Source of the DNA: Papio anubis
Lineage: Eukaryota > Chordata > Mammalia > Primates > Cercopithecidae
Reading direction: 5' to 3'
DNA: 64,000 nt
Assembly (NCBI RefSeq): GCF_008728515.1
Contig: NC_044977.1
Location: forward strand, 4,673,501 to 4,737,500
The position numbers and the translations under genes are program-made. The notes below the pieces were generated by a model that was given only the letters and a program-made list of their open reading frames with translations, had not been told where the DNA came from and ran no database searches. The stretch's first letter is position 1. Every line of letters starts with the position of its first letter. Shown here one piece after another: positions 1 to 10,608 of this stretch.

Positions 1-2600
1 CTTTGACTTTGTTTTTGTAGCTTAGGATTGCTTTGAGTAGTTTTGGGGTTTTGTTTGGTCCCGTATCAATTTTAGAATAGTTTTTTCTCATTCTGTGGTA
101 AGTGGTATTAGTAGTTTGATAGAAGTGACGTTGAATCTGAAGATTGCTTTGAGCAGTATGGCCATTTGATTGATATTAATTCTTCTTTTCCATGAGTATG
201 GAGTGTTTTCCATTTGTCTGTGTCATCAATGATTTCTTTCAGCAGTGTTTTATAATTCACCTAACAGATATGTTTCACCTCCTTAGATAAATGTTTTTCT
301 CAATATTTTATTTTTGTATAGGTATTGTAAATGAGATTGCATTTTTGACTTGGCAGTCAACTTGAACATTACTGTTGTATAGAAATGCTACTGATATTTG
401 TACATTGATTTTTGTATCCTGAAACTTCACTGAAGTCATTTATTATTTCCACGAGCCTTTTGGTAGAGTGTTTAGTATGCTATAAGTATACAATCATATC
501 GTCAGAGAACACAGATATTTTGACTGCTTCTTTTCCTCTTTCAATGCCTTTCATTTGTTTCTCTTGCCTGATTACTTAGTCTGGGACTTCCCATACTATG
601 TTGAAAAGGAGTGATGAGATTGGGCAGCCTTGTCTTGTTCCAGTTCTCAAGAGGAATAGTTCCACCTTCTCCTCATTATCATTCTGGCTGTGAGTTTGTC
701 ATAAATGGCTCCTATTATTTTGAGGTATGTTCCTTTGATGCCTCGTTTATTGAGGGTTTTTATCATGAAGGGACATTGAATTGTATCAAAGGTTTTCCTA
801 TATATAGAGAGATAATCATATGATTTTTGTTTTTAATTCTGTTTGTGGCAAATTACATTTATTGTTTTGCATATGTTAAACCAATCTGGCATTCCAAGAA
901 TGAAGCTTACATGGTGAATTAAATTTTTGATTTGCTGCTAAATTCAGTTTACTAGTAATTTGTTGAGAATTTTTGCATCTCTGTTCATCAGACATATTGT
1001 CCTGTAGTTTTCTTTTTGTTGTGTCCTCACCAGATTTTGGTAGGAGAATGATGCCAATTTCATAGAAGGAGTTTGGGAGAAGTTCCTCCTTCTCAATTTT
1101 TTTTTTTTTTTTTTTGAAATAGTTTCAGTAGGCTTACTAATAGCTCTTCTTTGTATGTCTGGTACAATTTAGTTGTGAATTAATCTGATCCAGGGCTTTT
1201 TTTGGTTAGTAGAATTTTTATTACTGAGTCAATTTTAGAACTAATTTTTGGTCTGTTCAGGATTGCAATTTCTCCTGACTCAATCTTGGGAAGTTTTCTG
1301 TTTCTAGGAATTCATCAGTTTCCACTAGATTTTTCAAGTTTCTGTGCATAGAAGTGTTCATAATAGTCTTTGAGGATCTTTTGCATTTCTCTGGGTTCAG
1401 TCTCCATGTTATGTTTATCACTTCTGACTTTGCTTATTTGAGTTTTCTCTCTTTTTTCTTGACTAATCTACTTAGTGGTCTATTGACCTTGTTTATCCTT
1501 TCAACGTATCAACTTTTGGTTTCTTTGATCCTTTGTATATCTTTTGAGGTCTGAGTTTCCTTCAGTCTACTCTGATTTATTTATTTATTTTTGTCCTCTA
1601 GCTTTAGGGGTAGTTTGTTCTTATTTTTCTAAATCCTCTTAGTGCTGTGTTAGATTGTTAATTTGAGATCTTTGTAAATTCTTGATGTAGGTGTTTTTTA
1701 GCACTACAAACTTTCCTCTTAACACTGCTTTAGCTACATCCCAGAGATTTTAATATGGCCTGTCATTATTAATCATATTAGATTTTTTTTTTTATTTTTG
1801 CCTTAATTTTGCGTTTACCTCAAAACCATCCAGGAGGAAGATATTTAGTTTCCATGTACTTGTGTTGTTTTGAGAGATCTTCTTGATATTGATTTCTGTT
1901 TTTATTCCACTACTGTCTGAAAATATGTTTGGTAAAATTTTGATTTTTTTTTTTTAATTTATTGAGACTCACTTTATGGCCAAACCTGTTCAAACTTAAA
2001 GTATGATCCATGTGTGGGTGAGAAAAATGTATATTCTGTGGTTGTTGGGTGAGGTATTCTGTAGATCTGTGTTAGGTCTTATTGATCATGTGTCAAATGT
2101 AAGTCTAGAATTCATTTGCCCATTTTCTGCCTTCATTTGTCTAATGCTGTCAGTGAGGTATTGAAGGCTCCCACTATTATTGTATGGCTGTCTGAGTGGT
2201 TTTGTTGGTCTAGAAGTACCTGTTTCATGAATCTGAGTGTCCCAATGTTGGATGTATGTATATTAAGGATAGTTGAGTCTTCTTGTTGAATTGAATCCTT
2301 TACCATTATGTAATGCCCTTGTTTGTTCTTTTTTACTGTCATTGATTTAAAGCCTGTTTGATCTGATGTAAGAATAGTAACCCCTGTTATTTTATGTTTT
2401 CCATTCGCATGATGGATCTCTTTACTTTGAACTGATGGGATTTATTACATGTGATATGGATCTCTTGAAGACAGCAGCCAGTTGGGTCTTATTATTTTTT
2501 ATTTAGCTTCCTGCTCTTTGCCTTTTAAGTGGTGCGTTTAGACCATTTACATTCCAGGTTACTATTGATATGTGAGGTTTTGATCCTATTGTGCTATTGT
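1..2600 (-). pseudogene. L1 ORF2 remnant (endonuclease and reverse transcriptase, incomplete)
   Basis: ORF2p of L1 is the endonuclease/reverse transcriptase that carries out target-primed insertion. A 69-codon open stretch at 2133-2342 is the endonuclease core. Its GDFN motif, which supplies a catalytic aspartate, reads GAFN here (codons at 2160-2171), so that aspartate is lost. The reverse transcriptase active-site box, normally FADD, reads FSDD at about 494-509, so both aspartates remain. Stops and frameshifts interrupt everything between. The C-terminal domain lies outside the window. This is a decayed copy and cannot encode a working enzyme. Confidence 0.85.
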
Positions 2601-2649
2601 TAGCTGGTTGCTTTGTAGTCTCAATTGTGTAGTTTATAGGAATGTGGGC

Positions 2650-3690
2650 TATGTACTTAAGTATGTTTTTGTCAGTGTAGATTTTTTTTTAATTTATGTG
2701 TTAATCACTCCCATAAATATCTCTTGTAAGGCTAGTCTAGTCAAAATAAATGTCCTTAGCAATTGCTTGTGTGGGAAGGATGTTATTTTTACTTTGCTTA
2801 TACAGCTTAGTTTGGTGGGACAGGAATTCTAGGTTGGAATTTCTTTTCTTTAAGAATGCTGAAAATAGCCCCTAAATTCTTCTGGCTTATAAGGTGTCTG
2901 CTGAGAATTGTGATGTTAGCCTGATGAGCTTCCCTTTGTAAGTGATCTTTAGCTGGCTTTAGGATATTTTTTATTTCATATAGACCTTGTAGTGTCAGGT
3001 GGCCATGTGTCTTGGGAATGGTTGTCTTATATAGTATCTTGGAGGGGTTCTCTAAATTGCCTGCATTTGCATGATGACCTTTCTAGCAAGAATGAGGAAA
3101 TTTTCATGGGTTATATCTTCCAATATGTTTTCCAAGTTGCTAATTCTCTCTTCTTATATCTCAGAAATTCAAATGATGTGTAAGTTTGGTCTTTGTACAA
3201 AATCTCATATTTCCCGGAGGCTTTGCTCATGTTTTAAATTGTTTTTCTCTTAATTTTAACTGACTGGCCTGATTCGAAGGACTAGTCTTAAATCATTTCT
3301 TCAGTTTTGTCTATTCTGTTGTTAAGGTTCCCATTTGTATTTTGAAATTCCTGTAGTAAATTTTTTAAACCCAGATGTTTAGTGTGGTTCCTTCTTGAAA
3401 CGACTTTGTCATCTTTCAACTCTTAAATCATTTTACTTTCTTCCTTGGATTGGATTTCAACCTGCTCTCAAATATCTTTGAACTTCTCTTTCAGATCCTG
3501 AATTCTGTGTCTGTCTTTTCAGGCATTGCAATCTGTTTAGCTAGTGTACTCCTTTAGAGGTATAGAACTACTCTGACTTTATGAATGTCTAGAATTCTTT
3601 CTCTGATTTCTTCTCATTTGAGGGGCTTGTGTTTCTTTTTGTTTTGGAAATGACTGTTTGGGTGGTTTTTTTGCTTCAATTTGTTTTTTT
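2650..3690 (-). pseudogene. L1 ORF1 remnant (RNA-binding protein)
   Basis: The position between the 5'UTR and ORF2, and similarity to ORF1 nucleotide sequence (for example the segment around 3160-3230 and the one at 2840-2960), identify the region of the RNA-binding chaperone ORF1p. There is no long open frame on the minus strand, so it is heavily mutated. The boundaries are approximate because I placed them by spacing relative to ORF2 and the 5'UTR. Confidence 0.7.
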
Positions 3691-4366
3691 CTCTTGGGCA
3701 TTTGACGGAGGTGTGTGTTGTGTAAAGTTGATTGGCTTCATTTCTGAGTACTTTCAGAGAATGAAGGTTCTGTACAATTTCTTAGCTGTGGCTAGTTTCC
3801 TGCATTAGGTTTTACAAGTGTTGAGGGCTAAAGGAATTCAATTTTGTTTGGTGAGGTAATTCAGGCTATGATACAGTAAATGGTGCTTAAGATGAAGGGC
3901 TGGCAAATAGTCTTTTGATCAGCATTGTGTCTCTTGTATTTTGGAGTACATTCAGCTGTATGTACTCCATACATACAGCTGGAGTGGGAAATAGAGGGGC
4001 AAGAGATAACCGCCTCACCAAGTCCATTCCTGGGCCTTGCGGGACTCCTCTGCAATCACTGGTGCCATGCCTGTGTTTCCTTAGACCTAAGCCAGACTCT
4101 GGTGGACTGCACTCTCCGCTCCCCTAGAGCCATCTGGAGCTAAAGGTTAGATCAATAGGGAACTCACACCTCCTCAGGAACCTGCTGGTCCTCTGAACTG
4201 GGCAGAGTCAGAGCAGGTTTGGGGGAATGTCTGCATTGCCTCTATGTTGACTCTATTTTCCCTCAAAAGATCTGTTTGAAGTATGATGGTTTACTTGATA
4301 CTTGATTTCTCTCGGTGGGAGAGGTACTTTTCAGCTGCATTTAGTTGGCCATCTTCTTTGCTCCCC

Positions 4367-4856
4367 AAAAGGAGAAAGAGAGAGAGAGAGAGAGGGAGAG
4401 ACAGAGAGAGAGAGACAGAGAGACAGAGAATGATTTAGTATGAGGCTTTAGCTCAGTTGATTATGGAAGCGGAGATGTCTCAAGAACTGCCATCTACTAG
4501 CCCAGGAAAGTAGGTGTTGTAATTTTAGTCTGAATCCAAATGCCTGATGACCAAGGGAGATGATGGCATATACCCAGTGCAAAAGCAGCAAAATATTGAT
4601 GTATTTTGCTCAAATAAGCAGGCAGGAAGGAAGCAAAAAAGGGCAAATTCCTTCTTTCCTTGACTTTTTATTCTATTCAGACTCTGAAAGGATTGGGTAA
4701 TGACCAACCACATTGGGGAAGACAATCTATTTTATTAAACCCACTGATTAAATTACTAATTTCATCTGGAAACCTCCTCATAGGCATACCCAGAAATGGT
4801 ATTTAATCTGGGTAACCCATGGCTCACTCAAATAGATGCCTAAGCAACCATTCACA
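4367..4856 (-). mobile_element. MLT2-type (ERV-L) LTR, left end lost to the L1
   Basis: The minus strand matches the MLT2B-like LTR family of ERV-L. Reading plus-wise it shows GATTATGGAAGCGGAGA, then CATTGGGGAAGACAATC at 4711-4727, then ACCATTCACA, the degraded LTR start, at 4847-4856. The GA-rich stretch at 4376-4433 lies where this family has its own TATA/GAGA tract near the 3' end. The outer 3' end is missing, and the L1 5' end abuts here. The L1 therefore probably inserted into this LTR, and the remaining piece would lie left of the window. Confidence 0.75.
4376..4433. repeat. (GA)n-rich simple repeat
   Basis: Imperfect GAGA/GACA tract of about 58 bp at the junction of the L1 5' end and the MLT2 LTR. 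It is probably an expansion of the purine tract inside the LTR. Confidence 0.9.
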
Positions 4857-5598
4857 TATAAGAAAGGTAAATTGTGCACTGCAAGGTACATGGCATGAGT
4901 GGTGATTGTGCATTATGGGAGGAAGAAGCTAGAAAGCTGAAGAAGAGGGTGAATATGTTTAATCACCTCACCACTTGATGGTGCCAATTTGCACTTAGTA
5001 AAATGCTGTGTTATTCTCTGTGTATGTTCACCTCCTGAAGTTTGAGATGTCTAGTTACTATGAAAGTACTCTCAGGCCTCTAGAGAAATGGTTCGTCCAG
5101 ATTTCAGATTCTATGGCAATTGCACATGAAGATTTGGTTCTTGTTTATAGGAAATTTACAGTCAAGTTGAGGAGACAGAACTAGTGCAAAGAAAAGAAAA
5201 TTTATTGGTAAATGTTAGGGATAAGCTGAGTGCTACAAAATAATTGTTTACAAAATAAACTTTACACAGTTTTCAAAATTCAGAGGTCACTTCGGAGATA
5301 AAGGCCAAACTGTCAGTCACTTCATTTAAATGCTAATGTTTCTACTAAAGCAGTGTCATTTTTAGCACTTTTACATATTAGAGTTTCTACTCAGGATTGT
5401 ATTTGAAGAGAAAGAAATAACCACAAAAAATTTGGCAGAGAATTAGAAAGTCATAGAAGAGCATGGTAGTCATGAAAGTTCATGAAGCAAATATTTTTGA
5501 AATAGTGCCTGAAAAGTTTGATAATATAAATTTTATAGTCAATATTCTATATTCTGTTTTCTTTCATGACCCCAATGCAATGTATTTCATATATACAA
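4857..5598. other. Unassigned AT-rich DNA
   Basis: About 740 bp with no repeat family, long open frame or RNA gene that I recognise. The open frame that starts at 5463 runs into the neighbouring microsatellite and is not convincing coding sequence. Confidence 0.5.
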
Positions 5599-5634
5599 AT
5601 GTGTGTGTGTGTGTGTGTGTGTGTATACAGCTGC

Positions 5635-5692
<58 letters not shown>

Positions 5693-5837
5693 CTGTGTGT
5701 GTGTGTATATATATATATATGCAGCTGTGTGTGTGTATATATATACAGCTGTGTGTGTGTATATATATATACAGCTATGTGTGGGTATATATATATATAC
5801 AGCTGTGTGTGTGTGTGTGTATATGTATATACAGCTT
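5599..5837. repeat. Compound (TG)n(TA)n microsatellite with CAGCT breaks
   Basis: Blocks of TG repeats followed by TA repeats are separated by seven CAGCT breaks at 5628, 5690, 5722, 5746, 5772, 5800 and 5832. Five of them are the palindrome CAGCTG. The last five intervals are 24-32 bp, so the tract behaves like a short higher-order repeat made by duplication of a TG-TA-CAGC unit. Tyr/Val/Cys-rich open frames across it, on both strands, are translations of the repeat and not genes. It ends 26 bp before the HERV-H 5' LTR. Confidence 0.93.
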
Positions 5838-5858
5838 TCTACATGAACATCATAAATA

Positions 5859-5863
5859 GAAAA
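5859..5863. repeat. HERV-H target-site duplication, left copy
   Basis: GAAAA immediately precedes the 5' LTR and is identical to the five bases after the 3' LTR (11748-11752). Five-bp duplications are usual for gammaretrovirus-like integration. The pair shows that both LTRs belong to one insertion. Confidence 0.88.
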
Positions 5864-6175
5864 TGTCAGGCCTCTGAGCCCAAGCCTGCACATAGACATC
5901 CAGATGGCCTGAAGCAACTGAAGAATCCCAAAAAAAGTGAAAATGGCCAATTCCTGCCTTAACTGATGACATTACCTTGTGAAATTCCTTCTCCTGAAGC
6001 TCTCCAACTGAGCACTTTGTGACCCCCGCCCCTGCCTGCCAGAGAACAACCCCCTTTGACTGTAATTTTCCTCTACCTACCCAAATCCTATAAAATCGCC
6101 CCACCCCGATCTCCCTTGCTGACTCTCTTTTTGAACTCATCCCACTTGCACCCAGGTGCACAGACCCGCGTGACA
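5864..6175 (+). repeat. HERV-H 5' LTR (LTR7-type), with R/U5 deletion
   Basis: Starts TGTCAGGCCT and ends TGACA, with the expected TG...CA ends. It aligns with the 3' LTR over its whole U3 and keeps the TATA box. About 50-60 bp that follow GGTG at 6158 in the 3' LTR are missing here. That piece carries the ATTAAA poly(A) signal and most of R/U5. It is also shorter than the 3' LTR by a GGCTCA-type indel near 6000. LTR7 elements can act as promoters in primate pluripotent cells; activity of this copy is unknown. Confidence 0.93.
6089..6095 (+). promoter_or_regulatory. TATA box of HERV-H 5' LTR
   Basis: TATAAAA in the conserved context of the LTR U3/R junction. The 3' LTR has the same element at 11612-11618. 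Function is inferred from family knowledge. Confidence 0.7.
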
Positions 6176-6177
6176 TT

Positions 6178-6195
6178 TGGTGCCATGACTCAGAT
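6178..6195 (+). other. Primer-binding site for tRNA-His
   Basis: TGGTGCCATGACTCAGAT begins two bases after the 5' LTR. It pairs with the 3' end of tRNA-His at 16 of 18 positions. Histidine tRNA priming gives HERV-H its name and supports the classification. Confidence 0.9.
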
Positions 6196-6825
6196 CGGGA
6201 GACCTCTCTTGGGAGATCAATCCCCTGACCTCCTGCTCTTTGCTCCATGAGAAAGATCCACCTACCACCTCTGGTCCTCAGACCAACCAGCCCAAGGAAC
6301 ATCTCACCAATTTTAAATTAGGTAAGTGGACTCTCTTTACTCTCTTCTCCAACTTCTCTCACTGTCCCTCAAACTCTTTCTGCTTTCAATCTTGGCACCA
6401 CCTTTCAATCTCTCCCTTCTCTTAATTTCAGTTCCTTTCCTTTTCTGGTAGGAACAGAGGAGACGTATTTTATCTGTGAACGCAAAACTCTGGTGCTGGT
6501 CACGGACTCGGGAAGACAGTCTTCCCTTGGTGTTTAATCACTGCAGGGACGACTGCTGGATTATTCTGCCACATTTCAGAGGTGTCTGATCACTGCAGGG
6601 ATGCCTGCCTTGATCCTTCACCTTAGTGGCAAGTACCACTTTCCTGGGGGAGCAAGTACCCCACAGCCCTTCTCTCTGTGTCTCTACCCTCTCTTTTCTC
6701 TGGGCTTGCTTCCTGCACTGTGGGCAACCTTCCACCTTCCATTCCTCCTTCTTCTCCCTTAGCCTGTGTTCTCAAGAACTTAAAACCTCTTCAACTCACA
6801 CCTGACCTAAAACCTTAATGCCTTA
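6196..6825 (+). other. HERV-H leader before gag
   Basis: Untranslated leader of the provirus. It matches the HERV-H leader and includes the GGTAAGT sequence at 6321-6327, a plausible splice donor. No credible coding frame. Confidence 0.7.
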
Positions 6826-7860
6826 TTTTCTTCTGCAATGCTGCTTGACCCCAGTACAAACTCGACAATGGTTCCAAATAGCCAGAAAATGGCACTTTCT
6901 ATTTCTCCATCCTACAAGATCTAGATAATTTTTGTCATAAAATGGGCAAACAGTCTGAGATGCCTGATGTGCAGGCATTCTTTTACATATCGGTTCCTCC
7001 CTAGTCTTTGTTCCCAATGCAACTCATCCCAAATCTTCCTTCTTTCCCTCCTGCCTGTCCCCTGAGTCCCAACACCAAGCATCACTGAGTCTTTTCAATC
7101 TTCCTTTTCTAATGACCCATCTGACCTCTTCCATCCTCCCCAGACTGCTCCTTAGGTCACTCCCCACCAGGCTGAATCAGGCTCCAATTCTTCCTCAGTC
7201 TCTGCTCCCCCAACCCTATAATCCTTCTATCACATCCCCTCCTCACACCTGGTCTGGCTTAAAGTTTCATTCCGTGACTAGCCCTCCTCCACCAACCCAA
7301 CAATTTTCTCCTAAAGAGGTGGCTGGAGCTAAAGGCATAGTCAAAGTTAATGCTCCTTTTCCTTTATCTGACCTCTCTCAAATCACTTAGCATTTAGGGT
7401 CTTTTTCATCAAATATAGAAACACAGCCCAGTTCATTACTCATTTGGCAGCAACCCTGAGACACTTTAAGCCCTAGACCCTGAAGGGTCAGAAGGCCGTC
7501 TTATTCTCAATATGCATTTTATTACCCAATCCACTCCCGACATTAAATAAAGCTCCAAAAATTAGATTCTGGCCCTCAAACCCCATAACAGGACTTAATT
7601 AACCTCACCTTCAAGATGTACAATAATAGAGAAGAGTTACAATTACTCACCTCTGCTGTGAGACAAAACCCAGCTGCACTTCCTGCACACACGAACTTCA
7701 AAACGCCTAAGCCACAGTGGTCAGGCATTCCTTCAGGACCTCCTCCCCCAAGATCTTTCTTCAAGTGCTGGAAATCTGGCCCCTGGGCCAAGGAATGCCC
7801 ACAGCCTGGGATTCCTCCTAAGCCATGTCCCATCTGTGCGTGACCCCAGTGGAGATGAGA
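6826..7860 (+). pseudogene. HERV-H gag remnant
   Basis: Gag would form the matrix, capsid and nucleocapsid of the particle. A proline-rich matrix/linker stretch is open at 7112-7390. The nucleocapsid part is open at 7616-7843 and ends at a stop. The zinc knuckle there is broken: the second cysteine is tryptophan and the histidine is proline (CWKSGPWAKEC). Several in-frame stops occur before 7112, and the frame is lost between 7390 and 7616. The remnant cannot give a working Gag. Confidence 0.82.
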
Positions 7861-7958
7861 CTGTCCAATTTGGCTGGCAACCACTCCCAGAGCCCCTGGA
7901 ACTCTGGCCCAAGGCTCACTGACTGACTCCTTCCCAGATCTTCTTGGCTTAGTGACTG

Positions 7959-8834
7959 ATGACTGATACTGCCCGATCTCCTCAGAAGCCTCCTGGACCA
8001 TCACAGACTCTTTTAGTAACTCTTACAGTGGAGGGTAAGTCCGTCCCCTTCTTAATTAATACAGGGGCTACCCACTTCACATTACCTTCTTTTCAAGGGC
8101 ATGGTTCCCTTGCCTCCAAAACTGTTGTGGGTATTGACAGCCAGGCTTCTAAACCTCTTAAAACTCCCCAACTCTGGTGCCAGCTTGGACAATATCCTTT
8201 TATGCACTCCTTTTTAGTTATCCCCACCTGCCCAGTTCTCTTATTAAGTCTAGGCATTTTAATCAAATTACTTGCATTCCTGACTATTCCTGGACTACAG
8301 ACACATCTCATTGCTGCCCTTCTTCCCAACCCAAAGCCTCCTTCTTGTCTTCCTCTCATATCCCCCCACCTTAACCCACAAATATGGGACACCTCTACTC
8401 CCTCCCTTGCAACCGATCACATGCCCATTACTATCCCATTAAAAACCAATCACACTTACCCCACTCAATGCCAGTATCCCATCCCACAACACACTTTAAG
8501 GGGAGTGAAGCCTGATATCACTTGCCTGCTACAAGGGCTTCTAAAACCTATAAATTCTCCTTACATTTTCCCCATTTTACCTGTCCCAAAACCGGACAAG
8601 TATTACAGGTTAGTTCAGGATCTGTGCCTTATCAACCAAATTGTTTTGCCTATCCACCCTGTGGTGCCCAACCTGTACACTCTCTTATCCTCAATACCTC
8701 CCTCCACAACTCATTATTCTGTTCTGGATCTCAGACATGCTGTCTTTACTATTCCTTTGCACCTTTCATCCCAGCCTCTCTTTGCTTTCACTTGGACTGA
8801 CCCTGACACCCATCAGGCTCAGCAAATTACCTAG
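7959..8834 (+). pseudogene. HERV-H protease and N-terminal reverse transcriptase, 291-codon open frame
   Basis: This is the longest open frame of the window and a fragment of pro-pol, not an independent gene. Residues about 18-110 are the retroviral aspartic protease. The active-site DTGA reads NTGA (Asn at residue 34), which removes the catalytic aspartate. Residues about 180-291 are the fingers and start of the palm of reverse transcriptase. The VLDL motif keeps its aspartate (residue 257), but the second acidic position is histidine (260). The frame stops before the YXDD box. The apparent Met start is incidental, because in the virus this region is read from gag. Confidence 0.85.
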
Positions 8835-9489
8835 GCTATACTGCTACAAGGCTTCACAGACAGCCCCCATTACTTCAGTCAAGCCCAAATTTCTTCCTCA
8901 TCCTTACCTATGTCAGCATAATTCTTCTAGAAAACACATGTGCTTTCCCTGCTAATTGTGTCTGGCTAATCTCCCAAAGCCCAACCCCTTCTACAAAACA
9001 ACAACTTCTTTCCTTCCTAGGCATATTTAGGTACTTCCACCTTTAAACACCTAGTTTTACCATCCTGAATAAGCCGTTATATAAACTCACAAAAGCAAAC
9101 CTAGCTGACCCTGTAGATCCTATGTCCTTTCATCACTCCTCTTTCCATTCCTTCCATTCCTTAAAAATAGCCATAAAATCTGCTCCCACACTAGCTCTCC
9201 CTAACTCATACCAACCCTTTGCATTACACACAGCCAAAGTACAGGACTGTACAGTCAAAATTCTTAAACAAGAGCTGGTACATAACACTGTAGCCTTTCT
9301 GACTATATTTATACTGAATTTAAATATGCCTTCCATATCCTGCACCTCCATGCTGTTATATGGGCAGAAAGAGGTCTCCTCACTACACAAGGGTCCTCCA
9401 CCATTAATGCCTCTTTAATAAAAACTCATCTCAAGGTCACTTTACTTTCAAGGGAAGCTGGAGTCATTCACTGCAAGGTTCATCAAAAG
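8835..9489 (+). pseudogene. HERV-H reverse transcriptase/RNase H remnant
   Basis: Continuation of pol in several frames with many stops. The region that should carry the YXDD active site (around 8909) has Tyr-Val but no Asp-Asp. The rest covers the connection and RNase H domains, with open pieces such as 9122-9418. No enzymatic function is possible. Confidence 0.75.
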
Positions 9490-9951
9490 GTGTCAGATCC
9501 CATCGCTCAGGGCAACATTTATGCTAATAAGTTAGCTAAAGAAGCAACCAGAGTTCCAACTTTGGTCCCTCATGGCCAATTTTTCTCCTTCTCATTGGTC
9601 ACTCACACCTACTCCTCCACTGAAACATCACCCTATCAATGTCTTCCCATACAAGGCAAATGGTTCTTAGACCAAGGGAAATATCGCCTTCCAGCCTCAC
9701 AGGTCCATTCTATTCTGTCATCATTTCATAACATCTTCCATGTAGGTCACAAGCTGCTAGCCCATCTCTTAGAACCTCTCATTTCCTTTCCATCATGGAA
9801 ATCTATCCTTAAGGAAATCACTTCTCAGTGTTCCATCTGCTATTCTACTACTCCTCAGGGATTGTTCAGGCCCCCTCCCTTCCCTACACATCAAGCTTGG
9901 GAATTTGCCCCTGCTCAGGACTGGCAAATTGACTTTACTCACATGCCCTGA
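9490..9951 (+). pseudogene. HERV-H RNase H end and integrase N-terminus
   Basis: A 153-codon open piece of pol. The first third is the end of RNase H, where the final catalytic aspartate position appears as asparagine (YANKLAKEA). The middle and end are the integrase zinc-binding region, with histidines in HSILSSFHNIFHVGH and a CSIC cysteine pair. The first DDE aspartate is in DWQIDFTHM just before the stop at the end. The start codon is incidental. Confidence 0.82.
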
Positions 9952-10038
9952 GTCAGGAAACTAAAATACCTCTTGGTCTGGGTAGACACTTTCACTGAAT
10001 GAATAAAGGCCTTTCTCATAGGGTCTGAGAAGCCCATC

Positions 10039-10416
10039 ATGGTCATTTCTTCCTTTCAGTCAGACATAATTCCTCGGTTTGTCCTTCCCACCTCTATATA
10101 TTCTGATAACGGACTAGCCTTTATTAGTCAAATCACCCAAGCAGTTTCTCAGGCTCTTGGTATTCAGTGGAACTTTCATACCCCTTACTGTCCTCAAACT
10201 TCAGGAAAGGTAAAATGGACTAATGGTCTTTTAAAAACACACCTCACCGAGCTCAGCCACCAACTTAAAAAGGACTGGACAATACTTTCACCACTTGCCC
10301 TTCTCAGAATTCAGGCCTGTCCTTGGGATGCTACAGGGCACAGCCCATTTGAGCTCCTGTATGGATGCTCCTTTTTATTAGGCCCCAGTCTCATTTCAGA
10401 CACCAGCCCAATTTGA
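10039..10416 (+). pseudogene. HERV-H integrase core, catalytic Glu lost
   Basis: A 125-codon open piece of the integrase catalytic core. The second DDE aspartate is present in SDNGLAF (residue 23). The catalytic glutamate of the GKVE motif is lysine here (residue 59, codon 10213-10215). It is separated from the upstream integrase piece by a stop after 9951. The sequence from 10417 to 10608 is the decayed end of pol. Confidence 0.86.
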
Positions 10417-10608
10417 ACTGCACCCCAAAAACTTGTCATCCCTACTATCTTCTGTCTAGTCATATGCCTATTCACCATTCTCAACTGCTAGTAAATACCC
10501 TACCCTTGTTTACACTGCTGGTTTACACTTCTCCTTCAAACCATCATAACTGGTATCTCCTGGTTTTACCTCAAACCATCACCCTTAAGTCTCTCTTAAA
10601 GTGAATAG

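Larger units (their letters stand above)
1..4366 (-). mobile_element. Old L1 LINE, 5' part, truncated by the window edge
   Basis: The minus strand reads as L1 from its 5' end (the reverse complement of the L1 start, GGCCATCTTC...CTCCCC, lies at 4348-4366) through a 5'UTR, ORF1 and about two thirds of ORF2, which runs off the left edge. The order and spacing of recognisable segments agree with a normal L1: 5'UTR about 3700-4366, ORF1 about 2650-3690, endonuclease about 1950-2600, reverse transcriptase below about 1300. The reading frames are full of stops and small indels, so it is inactive. Divergence from young L1 is high, which suggests an early primate or older subfamily; I do not name one. 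The 3' end is outside the window. Confidence 0.93.

Noticed and set aside
5463..5962. Overlapping open frames of 97-128 codons on both strands
   Set aside because: They are translations of the TG/TA microsatellite (Cys/Val/Tyr/Ile and Thr/His runs), without protein-like composition.
5850..6302. 150-codon minus-strand frame over the HERV-H 5' LTR
   Set aside because: It is antisense to the LTR and leader, where low stop density follows from GC content. Antisense coding is not known for HERV-H.
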